A program made the translations under genes and the position numbers. Of a DNA stretch of 64,000 bases, positions 22,026 to 32,521 are shown piece by piece. Position 1 is the first letter of the stretch, and each line of letters begins with the position of its first letter. Source of the stretch: Rhizophagus irregularis (Eukaryota; Glomeromycota; Glomeromycetes; Glomerales; Glomeraceae). The notes beneath the pieces were generated by a model, which saw only the letters and a list, made by a program, of their open reading frames with translations, did not search any database and had not been told where the DNA came from. Location: positions 3,896,501 to 3,960,500 of the forward strand of contig NC_089444.1 of the NCBI RefSeq assembly GCF_026210795.1. Reading direction: 5' to 3'.

Positions 22026-23647
22026 GTTCTATAACTGTATATTCAGCAATATGGGAAAATGGTCCATTACACAAAAAGGATAAGTGGAGTAATCATTATA
22101 CAAGAGATTCAAATAAATAAGTTGCTTTAAAATGTTTGCATAACTTGCAAAATCCTGTTGATTCTCTAATGAATGAGGTATAAATTTCTATAAATATTGT
22201 TACATTTATTATTATTCTTTTTTATATATTGTTAATTTTCTGTTTATAGTTTTAGGCTAAAAAATATTTAACAAAAAATAACAAATTTCTTATATTGTAT
22301 GGAATATCTCAAAATCCAAATACAAGTGATTATATTTTAGTTCAAAATAATTCTACAAACTTAGTAAATTGGATGATTGGAAATGAAAAAATTGATGATT
22401 TCATTCAAGAAATGCAATTGGAAACTAATAATAATCCTTATATAGTATTTGAATGGATACCATACAATCAATTTAATGAAATTAAAGAAACAGGCGAAAA
22501 TGGTTCTATAACAGTATATTCAGCAATATGGAAGAATGGCCCATTACATTATAAAAAACATACAAGAGATTCAAATAAAGAAGTTACTTTAAAATGTTTG
22601 CATAACCTGCAAAATCTTGTTGATTCTTTAATAAATGAGGTATAAATTTCTATAAATATCATTATTACATTTTTTATTTCATTTTCTTAATATAGTGTCA
22701 ATTTCTTGTTGACGGTTTTAGGCTAAAAAATATTCAACAAAAAACATGTTTCATGTATTGTATGGAATATCTCAAAATCCAGATACAAGTGATTATATTT
22801 TAGTTCTTAACAGGATTAGCGGAAATGAAAAAATTGATGACTTCATTCAAAATATGCTGGAAACTGACGATCCTGATAAAGTATTTGAATGGATACCATA
22901 TAGTCAGTTTAATGAAATTAAAAAAATAGGCAAAGGTGGTTTTGCTACAATATATTCAGCAATATGGAAAGATGGTCCAACATTATATTCAAAAAGTCCG
23001 GATAGTAAATACAAAATAGACTCAGATAAAAAAGTTGCTTTAAAATGTTTAGACAACTCTCAGAATCACATCAATGAATTATTAAATGAGGTACGAAATA
23101 TTTCATGTCTTATATATTTTTCAATTATTTTCAATATACTTATATTTTATATAATAAATTTATAATAGATTAAGGCATATTCAACTAAAGCATCTCATTA
23201 CAATAGTAGAATTATAGTATCCCAAGATCCAAATACCAAAAGTTATATTATTGTCCTTCATTATGCAGAAGGTGGAAGTTTTAATAATTGGATCAATATT
23301 AATGAAAATTATAAATACTTTGATTGGGAAAATAAAATACGAACATTATATTATATTGCAAATGGTCTTAAGAAAATTCATAAAAGACAGATGGTCCATC
23401 GTGATTTTCATACAGGAAATATATTATTTAATACTCCTTTTATGGAAAAATATGATGACAAAACATTTATTTCAGATATGGGATTGTGTGGAAAAGTTGG
23501 TAATATCAACCAAAATAATATTTATGGAGTTATGCCTTATGTATCCCCTGAAGTATTAAGAGGAAACAAGCAGCAGATATCTATAGTTTTGGTATGATTA
23601 TGTATTTTGTAGCAACGAACAAACAGCCTTTTGATGATCGTGCATAA

Positions 23648-25904
23648 ATTAACAATGCCGAGAACATGAAAGGGTAACAGGTTTTGTTGACAACCTTTAC
23701 AATATTATAATTATATAGTAGTAAAGTGGAAATATATTTGTAAATTTCAAAAAAAATCAAAGATTTTTTTTTAAATTTTTATAAACGTTAAACTATTGGA
23801 TAAAATCATGTGACTAGTTACTATTATATTTGTATTACTAAAGATTCCTTTTTTTATAAATTCGCGTAATGTAAATACTTAATGCAAAAATTTCTCAAAA
23901 ATTCAATACGATTTCAAAATCTCATCACCTCCTAATTTAGATAATTTTGTTACGAAATCATGTCATAAAATACGGTAAAAATGTCTTAATGCATACTCCT
24001 ATAAACGTAACTCTTATTCTTTTATTATTTATAGTTAGTTTAAATTTATTGTTTTACCAAAATAGGTATTCAAATCAATTGGGAATTAAGTTTTACCTTA
24101 AATAATCGTTATAATACTGTTGTAATCTGATTGTGAGAAATTTCTTGATAACTTCTTGCTTAGGCGATAAAATCATGGCGAGATGAGAGATACAAAATTT
24201 ATATATTAACTTGCGAAGATATATATTTTTTTCCATTCAATTTTTAATTTTTTCGTTTTATTTACTATATTTTTAATATCAATAATCAATCCTTTTTCTT
24301 TAATTTATTATTTGGAAAAAAATTAGAAAAATTATTACAATCAATTCTAGGTTCAAAAATATATATTCATATTTTTATTATATATTTATAATATCTAGTA
24401 ATATTAAATACGGTTATGGGGATCTAAAGACGGCTTGTTTTTGTCTGCATTTCCAATAAGAACTTTATATTGTATAGTATAGACTGTATAGTTTTCATAA
24501 AAACTCTTAATTGATATTATTACAGTTTTTATACTTTAATTCTAATATTTATATATTTATATGATTTTGTAAATTTAAAATATAACTTTTTTCAAACTTT
24601 ATTTTCAAAGATAATACTTAAAAATTAATTACATATAACAAAAATAATTTATTGAATATTTACGGTAATATATATCTTTTTATGTACAAAAGTTCCCGAG
24701 CATGTATTAAAATTTTCTTAAAATTTTTTAATTTAATAAGTTTAAGAACACATAATGGACGTTAAGGAATTAGAATGTTCATCAAATTTTGTCGTCTAGT
24801 GAAATAGTAAAATCATCGTATACGTAGGGGAAAGCTCTCATTTGGTATTGAGATGTTTGTAATCTCATCATAATTGTTTACGTAAGTAGATTTTTTTTTT
24901 TGTTTTTTGTATAGTCTATTTATTATCTTAAAATATTGGTTATGTACAAAAAGTAATTAATATAATAACATTTTTATCATAATATAATTAATTTTTAAGA
25001 AAAATTTGAAATTCTTCAATTTATTATAAACATGAATATTTAAAATAATAAACTTTCTTATTACCTTACATTGTCAAATAAGGATTTTAAATTGTTTATT
25101 ATCAATCAAATTTATTTGTGAATTCCCAAACTCTTCTATTTTACTCTAAAATAGGTACTTTATTGTAACTTTCCATTTTTAGTTTATTTTGTGTTATGAT
25201 ATAATAAAATTTAATTGCGTCGTAACTTTAATATTAAATCAATTTATTTACTTCGAATTTTTATTTGATAGTTTTTTTTAAAAAAAAAAATAAATATTTA
25301 TTAATACCATACTCAATAATGTTGTATAGAAACATATCTAGAAATAATTCTAAAATTGTCAGATAAACGCTTCTCACGTGACATAAAAGCTAATAAAGGA
25401 AATCAGAAATTTTTATTGATTTATAATAAACCCTAACTTTCACCAATTTGAAAGTAAGTTTAACATCATGTCAGAAAGAAAATTTAAGAGAGGAAGAGCA
25501 AATAAAAAATTTCAGAAAAAATGTAAAAGTAGATTGTGCTACATGTTAATGTCACATCTTCATCTGACACTGTTTTTTTTACCGTCGCCAAAAGTGAAGG
25601 GGAGTCGTGTTAAACGAACCTTTAAATTAGTGATTATACATATTACAATTATTACAGTGTTCAAAGCTTTTCAAAAGAATTTTCTATATTTCTCAAAATG
25701 CAAATCATCTACTAGCTAGATCATCTCAAATCTAAAAGGATATACTTACACAATCGTACTTCTGCCCCTAACCAAAACAATAAAGGGTATGAATTTGTGC
25801 ATCACATGTGAGAATACACTGAGAATACGCCCTTGTACATAAATTTTATTTTACTTATATATCGTTACAATTATTCTAAAATTTTTCAACTAATTTAAAT
25901 AATA
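23648..25904. repeat. Second copy of the kinase-flanking segment; no gene recognised
   Basis: It is collinear with 16.4-19.96 kb (see that entry) but lacks its large foldback insertion. An 83-codon ORF at 25468-25719 (MSERKFKRGRANKKFQKK...) lies in the duplicated part. It is not open in the other copy and shows no recognisable domain, so I do not call it. Confidence 0.65.
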
Positions 25905-27430
25905 ATGTCTTTTGAAGATTTAAAATACTTAATAGAAAAATTTTATAACCTGGACCAGTGGAAATAAACAAATTGATGTTTTCATTCAAGTAATGCAATT
26001 GACAATAAAAGACCGTCATGATATAGTATTAGAATGGATACCATACAATCAATTTGTTAAAATTAAAAAAATAAATGAAAATGGTTTTATAACAGGATAT
26101 TCAGCAATATGGGGGGATGGTCCATTTTATAAGAACTGGTGGAGTAAAAAATATACAAGAGACTCAAATAAAGAACTTACTCTAAATTGCTTATGTAACT
26201 CCCAATATCTGATTGAATTCCTAATAAATGAGGTATGAAATTTTCCAATATTATTAATATTTTATTTATATATATTAACCTCTTTCTTTTTGTAGACTAA
26301 AAAGTATTTAACAAATCATACAAATAAACATAAGGACCAACATAAATTATATGGAATATCTCAAAATCCATATAAAAATGATTATATTTTAGTTCAAAAT
26401 AATTTTATAAATCTCATAAACTGGACGAGTGGAAATAAAAAAATTGGATGGATACCATACGATCAGTTTGATGAAATTAAAGAAACAGGCAGAAATAGTT
26501 TTATGATAGTGTATTCAGCAATATGGAAAGATTGTCCATTATATTCACAAGTTGCTTTAAAATGCTTGCATAATTCACAGAACCAAATTTAATTCTTAAC
26601 AAACTAGGTTTGTATAATATTTATATTTATATATATATTTTAATGTTTCTGTAAATTATTTATTTCTTTTATTACTATTTTATATTTTAGGTTAAGGAAT
26701 ATTCAACAAAGAAATTGGATTTAACAAAAAAATTAGATTATAAGATTCTTAAAATATATGGAATATTTCAGAATCCAGATACAAATGATTATATTTTAGT
26801 TCAAAATGTTGTTATCTGGATAAGTGGAAATGAAAAAATTGATAGTTTTATTCAAAAAATGCAAGTGGAAACCAATGATTCTGGTATAGTATTTGAATGG
26901 ATACCATACAATCAGTTTTATTTTATTGAAATTGAAGAAACAGGCAAAAATGGTTTTATGACAGTATACTCAGCAATACTATGGAAAGATGGTCCATTAT
27001 ATAAAAAGTACAGATGGAGTACTAATTATACAAGAGATTCAAATAAAGAAGTTGATTTAAGATGCTTGCATACTAATTCACAAACCCCAATTGAATCCTT
27101 AATAAATGAGGTTTATATAATATTTATGCATAATGCATGTAGTTTAATGTTATTTGTTGTAATTTATTTATTTCTTTTATTACTGTTTTAGGTTAAAAAA
27201 TTTGAATTATGAATTCCTTAAAATATATGGAATATCTCAAAATCCAGATACAAATGATTTTATTTTAGTTCAAAACAAATTTATAAATATTATAAATAAA
27301 CTGGAGTGGAAATGAAAAAATTGATGATTTCGTTCAAGAAAGGCATTGAAAATTAAAGATCTTCCTAATGCAATATTTGAGTGGATACCTTATGATCATT
27401 TTGATGAAATTAAGAAAATAGGTAAAGGTA
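25905..27430 (+). pseudogene. Third kinase N-lobe array, four modules, no catalytic C-lobe
   Basis: Exons are approximately 25905-26232, 26296-26607, 26691-27110 and 27192-27430, with the same phase-0 boundaries as the other arrays. The first begins with ATG (MSFEDLKYLIEKF...) but a one-base insertion in an A/T run throws it out of frame with the rest of the module. The second lost its linker and ends in stops. The third is fully open (140 codons: KIYGIFQNPDTNDYILVQN through ESLINE) with a weak loop, ETGKNGFMTVY. The fourth has frame breaks, retains DEIKKIGKG, and stops at an AT-rich tract where the lysine and C-lobe should follow. No HRD or DFG exists downstream. It is a dead or partial gene. 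Confidence 0.7.
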
Positions 27431-27594
27431 ATGCCACGAGAATTTTTATATAGTTTATTTTTATAGTTTATTTATTTATATATTTATATATATAGTTTAT
27501 TTTATGTTTATTTGATATATTTTATTTATATAATATAGTTTATTTTATTTATATAGTTTATTTATACGATTTATATATATATAGTTTATAGGAA
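27431..27594. repeat. TTTATATA-rich degenerate microsatellite
   Basis: Repeats of ATAGTTTATTTAT and TATATA fill the interval exactly where the kinase module is truncated, so it marks a rearrangement or deletion joint. Confidence 0.7.
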
Positions 27595-27783
27595 ATGTGG
27601 CGTATGGCTTGGTGGGAATCAATTATGGCTGTGATGGGCGATTCGTACAATGGACCATTTGACCGGAAAACGAGTCATACTTTGGACGATTTGAATAACG
27701 GGCGAGTTGGCCAAAGCACTAATCGTCCCAAATTTCAAACAATATTTAAGGGAAGAGATTCCGCTGAGATTTTGGGGCAGTGA
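27595..27783 (+). CDS. Unrecognised 62-codon ORF in a GC-richer island
   Basis: MWRMAWWESIMAVMGDSYNG... to EILGQ-stop. Base composition is clearly richer in G and C than either flank, which is the only coding hint. The opposite strand is also open over the same stretch, so the strand is uncertain. No domain, signal peptide or homologue was recognised. It may be the tail of an older inserted sequence. Confidence 0.25.
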   Translation: MWRMAWWESIMAVMGDSYNGPFDRKTSHTLDDLNNGRVGQSTNRPKFQTIFKGRDSAEILGQ

Positions 27784-28016
27784 TTTTTTGGTTATTAACA
27801 CTTAGATAGAACCTTGGGAATATTACAGGAGGCAGTAATATTGTGAAATTCTTTTGTATTTGTTAATAAAGAACCCGCGGATCGCTCCAATTTTATACAT
27901 TTCGTTATTGTTTTTATTGTCAATTTATTTTCGATTGTTATACATTCGATAAAAACACACTGTTTATAATTCTATTACTAATTATTTTCAATTTCTTTAC
28001 GATTCATTGCCGATTG

Positions 28017-28030
28017 CCCTATGAAAAAAG
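28017..28030 (+). repeat. Left terminal inverted repeat of the CACTA-class element
   Basis: CCCTATGAAAAAAG, identical to the reverse complement of 41903-41916. Confidence 0.8.
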
Positions 28031-28194
28031 CCTGTGTGATTTTTGTTGAAAAAACATCCAATTAAATTCACTATGATTTCTGTATATTTGACCATACAAT
28101 AATTGTGCTAAAAATTGCAATAAATCACACAATAGTTGTATGGCAATCATACAATAATCATCCAATTTATGACCTGATTTTATATAATTATTGT

Positions 28195-28412
28195 CTAATT
28201 TTTGAGCCAAATTTTGGGCCGAATTTTAGGAATTATTCTGGGCCGAATTTAGAAATTATTGTGAGCCGAATTTTAGGAATTATTAGGAATTATTATGGCC
28301 GAATTTAGGAATTATTGTGGGCCGAATTATTAAGAATTATTATGGCAAATTTAGGAATTATTGTAAGCCGAATTTAGGAATTATTGTGGGCCGAATTTTA
28401 GGAATTATGATT
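28195..28412. repeat. Left subterminal tandem repeats, about nine copies of a 22-26-bp unit
   Basis: The unit is GGCCGAATTTAGGAATTATTG with small indels. Subterminal short repeats are the transposase- or TnpA-binding regions in CACTA elements. Similarity of position suggests the same role here (inference). Confidence 0.75.
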
Positions 28413-28639
28413 ACAGTAAGTTAAAATTTGGTCAGTAACGATTAACGACAAGCAAATTTATAAAGTGAAATTATGGATTTTTATTAATTTAATATACAAA
28501 ATAAAACACTATATTTGATATGAATTATAAATGTAGAAAACTATAAAAAAATATAAATATATATATATAATAATTCATAAATAATATACTATCGCTGTAT
28601 TAGATATAAACTATAAATTAAAACTATAAATGTATAAAG

Positions 28640-29440
28640 AAAATAAAATCAAATATTAAAGAAAGTAAAGTAAATTATTGGTATAAGTAAATTATTAATA
28701 TTAAAAATAAAAAAGTATGAAGTTAGTAAAGAAAGCAAAATTAGAATTAGTAAGTAGTATGGAAAGTAAATTGTTAGCATTTGTTAGCGTTAGTAATAAT
28801 AAAAAAAAAGAAAGTAAAATAAATTATTGTAAGTAAATTATTAATATTAAAAATAAAAAAGTATGAAGTTAATAAAGAAAGCAAATTAGTAAGTAGTATG
28901 GAAAGTAATTGTTAGCGTTTGTTAGCGTTAGTAATAATAAAAAAAAGTATAAAGTTAGTGAAAAAAGCAAGTTAGTAATTGAAATGTAAAAAAGTTAGAA
29001 AATAAATAAAAGGATAAAAAAAAATAAATTTTCTTACCGAAAAGAAAGTTTGAAGAAAAAAAGTTTGAAGAAAAGAAAGTTTGAAGAAAAGAAAGTTTGA
29101 AGAAAAAAAGTTTGAAGAAAAAAAAGGTTAAAAAAAATAAACAAATATTTTCTGCGTAGTGAAAAAAGTAAGTTAGTAATGTAAAAAAGTTAAAAAATAA
29201 ATTCTGCGTAGTGAAAAAAGTAAGTTAGTAATGTAAAAAAGTTAAAAAATAAATAAACGAAAAGAAAAGTTTGAAGAAAAAAGAAAAAAAGTTTGAAGAA
29301 ATAAAAAAATAAACAAATATTTTCTGCGTTATATTTATTATTTATTTTGATGATCAGATCACGTGGTATAATATAATTTAATTTTAATTGGACGATCAGA
29401 TCACGTGTATTATATACATAATTTTAATTGGACAATTTCT
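28640..29440. repeat. Low-complexity and tandem duplications inside the element
   Basis: A ~160-bp segment (AGTAAATTATTAATATT...TTAGCGTTAGTAATAAT) occurs twice at 28660-28960. GAAAGTTTGAAGAAAA recurs about six times at 29040-29130 and again near 29270. A CTGCGTAGTGAAAAAAGTAA block occurs twice at 29150-29250. GATCAGATCACGTG with TTTTAATTGGAC occurs twice at 29350-29430. No gene was recognised in 28.4-29.7 kb. Confidence 0.75.
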
Positions 29441-29765
29441 TTTATTTTCCAAACTAACCGGATAAGTAGTGACACAAAATTTTAACTAACGAAAAATGAA
29501 CTTTTAAACTTTAATTTTGTATTAGTTACAAAATTTCATTACAAAAGCAATACGACAACACAAAAATTTACTTTATTTAAAATATATATGCATATTATGT
29601 ATGTTATCTCTAATTTATGAAATAAAATAAAATATTAGTATTTGTAACTAATTAATTTCAAATTAAATAACTTACTTTATTATTTTCGTTATAATCTAAA
29701 ATAAAAATAAAAATTAATTGATTATTATAAAAAATTTTTTGTAATATAAAATGAAAAAATAAATA

Positions 29766-30914
29766 TTAATTATTACCTTTTCGCGGTTGATTGGAAATCC
29801 GCCCAGATTTTTTTCTTTCATTTTTTTTCTTCCCGCTCTTTTCGCTGGCATTTGTATTGCCAACGTCTGTACTATTATCATTTTTTTTCTTTCCGCTCTT
29901 TCCGCTGACATTTGTATTGGTATTGTCAACGTCTGTATTATTATCATTTTTTTTCTTTCTGCTCTTTCCGCTGACATTTGTATTGGTATCGTCAACGTCT
30001 GTATTATTATCGTTATTATCAGACTTCAAGAAAAGTTTAAAAGAGATATAACTGAAGTTAAAAATATGTTTTTAACAAAATGCTTATACTATATATATTA
30101 TACCTTATCTGATAAATCATCTGCAGTTCCACTACTACTAATGACCACTTTGTTTTTAATTTTATCTCTAGTGATCACCGATTTATTCTTTTTTAAAATA
30201 ACTTCCGTTTCCTTCTTCTTTAGTTTTTTTTGGTGGGCACCTTTTATAAAATTCAAAAATTAATACGTATTTATTTTTATAAATAAATATAATTCAAAAG
30301 ATGAAATTATTATTTACGTTTATTGTTCATCGAGCGGCGAAATAATTCTTTGATAGCCCAATCTCCTGTTGTTTTGGGAAAATGACTATTATTCCCTTTG
30401 AACTGAAAAAAAAATTTTGTTAAATGTATTATAAATGTATTGATTTAAAGTATGATTAATTTACAATATACTCACCTTCTCGATAATTTTTAATATTGCT
30501 CTCCTCTCCTGCTTTTCCCAGGACGTTTCAACATCGATATACGCTTCAATTAGGTCACGTATACTTGACTAGTAAAATATATAAAAGTTAAATCCTAAAA
30601 TGATAATACATGAATTATATCAACAATTACATATTTATATATTACAAACTTTGTAACCATTAAATTCCTCATTAGTCAGGTTTAAAATTTTTGCGATATT
30701 AATGTAAGCACCGGTTGGTTTGGAAATTGATACAGTTTCATCCACCACTTTTTCTAGAATTCTCTATATTTATAATTAAAACTTAATGTTAAAAAGAGAT
30801 CAAACTGCAATATAAATGCTAAAATTAACTTACATTTTGTTGAACAGGAAGATCTGACGATTTTTTTGATTGATTAAGAACGGTTATTTTATTTAATTTT
30901 TTGTTAGTAGCCAT
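29766..30914 (-). CDS. Lys-rich accessory protein of the transposon, 255 aa, six exons
   Basis: Minus-strand exons 30914-30834, 30763-30650, 30568-30476, 30402-30318, 30240-30104 and 30023-29766 total 768 nt with every junction in phase and canonical GT-AG sites. It starts MATNKKLNKITVLNQSKKSS. A structured middle follows (RDLIEAYIDVETSWEKQERR; HFPKTTGDWAIKELFRRSMN), then a basic region (HQKKLKKKE). The C-terminus has three imperfect repeats of NDNNTDVDNTNTNVSGKSGK ending in KKK. There is no transmembrane or secretion signal, and composition suggests a nuclear, nucleic-acid-binding protein. It is divergently oriented to the transposase, as a regulatory or TnpA-like partner might be, but no homology to TnpA is claimed. 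Confidence 0.7.
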
Positions 30915-31013
30915 AACAAAAAAATCCAAATGTAATGAAGAGAAATTCAGATAGAACGAAGAAAACGAAGAAAAAAAGAATGAATTAAATTTCTCTGAAT
31001 TTATATTAACTTG

Positions 31014-31396
31014 ACGAGGTTTTTTTTTTAAAAAAAAAGGTAGAAACATTAGCGATTTTTCCTAAAAAGGAAAGATAAACGAATAATTTTTTTTAAAAAA
31101 AAAAGGCAGAAACATCATCGACATTTCTTAAAAAAGAAAAATACAACGATCAAATTTTTTTTCTAAAAAAAATTGATAGCGATATTGTGTACAAAAAAGG
31201 AATATAAAAGGGTTTTTATAACATCTATTTTTAGCTATTTCAACAGTTACGGTAGAGTTTTTTAAATAAAGAATAATAAAATGAATAAATGATACAAATT
31301 ATTATAACAAATTATTATAATCGTGCGTGACTTAATAAAAATATGAAGATTTCACACTAGATTTAGTATTAATATTTTTTGGGAAGTTGTTTCCTA

Positions 31397-31428
<32 letters not shown>

Positions 31429-32320
31429 TAGAAACATTATCGATTTTCTTAAGATTTTTTAAAAAAAATTGACAATATTTGACAGCAATATTGTATACAA
31501 AAAAGGAATACAAAAGTGACAATATTTGACAGTAATATTGTATACAAAAAAAAAATACAAAAAGGGGTTTTTCATCATAAGACTTCAACCGAAGACCAAA
31601 GTTTCTTAAAGCGATCTTTTTTTTTTAAAAAAAAAAGAACAATCTTTTTTTTAAAAAATGACAGCATTCAAAGTACAAAAAAGGAATACAAAGGAGGTTT
31701 TCATATCTATTTTAAAATTACACAGCCATTTTATCATAAGATTTTAACCCCTATAAAAAATTTTTATCCGAATTTTTCCATTATTTCTCCGTGTCTTCCA
31801 TGTCTTCCGTAAAAATTCCGTGAAAATGATACATTCACGGATATCGAGATGAAAATTTCCATGATTTAAAGCTATTATTAATTCTATTAAAATGATACAT
31901 TCATAAAAAAAAACATGGAAAGATAAAATACGGATCATATTTTTACAGGAATGTAATACTTATTTAAAATAATAGTTATTTAATTTGATGAATAATTGTT
32001 GACGTAAAAATATATTTTTTTTGACGACAAAAAAATAGTGATAGTATTACTGTAGATTAAGTGTTAGATCCTCGAACGAGGATAATTTTTTTTAAGATGA
32101 TTAATCCGTCGTTAATCGCAACAAAATAAATGGATGTGTAACACTGGTGTAAAGATGTATGTAAAGAGATATGTATAATGCTTTTTTTTTAAAAAAAAAA
32201 TAGGCAGAAACATTATCAATTGTTCTTAAAAAAAAAAATCTTTTTTTTAATACAATATTCGAAGTACAAAAAAGGAATACAAAAGGAGTTTTCATCTATT
32301 TTTAAATTACACAGCCATCT
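31014..32320. repeat. Dispersed direct repeats between the divergent genes
   Basis: A motif consisting of a T-run/A-run palindrome, GCAGAAACATTATCGATTTT, and later GTACAAAAAAGGAATACAAAAG, recurs about five times (around 31020, 31090, 31410, 31620 and 32180). TTTGACAGnAATATTGTATA appears twice near 31480-31545. The interval holds no recognisable gene and must contain the promoters of both the Lys-rich gene and the transposase. Confidence 0.65.
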
Positions 32321-32521
32321 TAAAACGACAGGAATATTTGTGTACAAATTATTCCGAATAAAGATAAATCAAAATTTTTTAGCTTATAAAATCTGAAACA
32401 TAAATTTTATGCAGTGTGAAAAAAAAAAGTATTTTAGTTTTTAATTTTTATAAATCTTGTATAGTGTAAAAAAAAAGTGTTTATTTTTTATAAATTGTGA
32501 AAAAAAAGTATTGGAAAAAAA

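Larger units (their letters stand above)
19960..23647 (+). pseudogene. Kinase gene with three N-lobe modules plus a truncated catalytic domain, MITE-interrupted
   Basis: Exons are A 19960-22177, B 22256-22639, C 22722-23090 and D 23169-23647, with phase-0 introns after the alpha-C end (NE). A, B and C each encode one N-lobe. In A and B the glycine loop is degenerate (ETGKNGS, ETGENGS); C has a good loop, KIGKGGFATIY, and VALKCL. D carries HRDFHTGN, DMG and SPEVLRG, then a 10-bp deletion relative to the first kinase (just after 23,570) shifts frame, and a stop truncates the C-lobe. Exon A lost the likely start (ATA instead of ATG at 19960), contains a stop in place of a Glu codon (SNK-stop-VALK) and carries two MITE insertions. 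Outside the two elements it remains 330 nt, an exact codon multiple. No functional kinase is expected. Confidence 0.75.

Noticed and set aside
25468-25719. Basic 83-codon ORF
   Set aside because: It lies in a duplicated intergenic segment and is not open in the other copy.
28195-28412. CRISPR-like array
   Set aside because: Repeats are imperfect, contiguous and lack unique spacers; they are subterminal transposon repeats in a eukaryotic context.
29787-30263. Hydrophobic plus-strand ORFs suggesting membrane proteins
   Set aside because: They mirror the Lys-rich repeats of the minus-strand gene at 29,766-30,914, whose six exons chain in phase.
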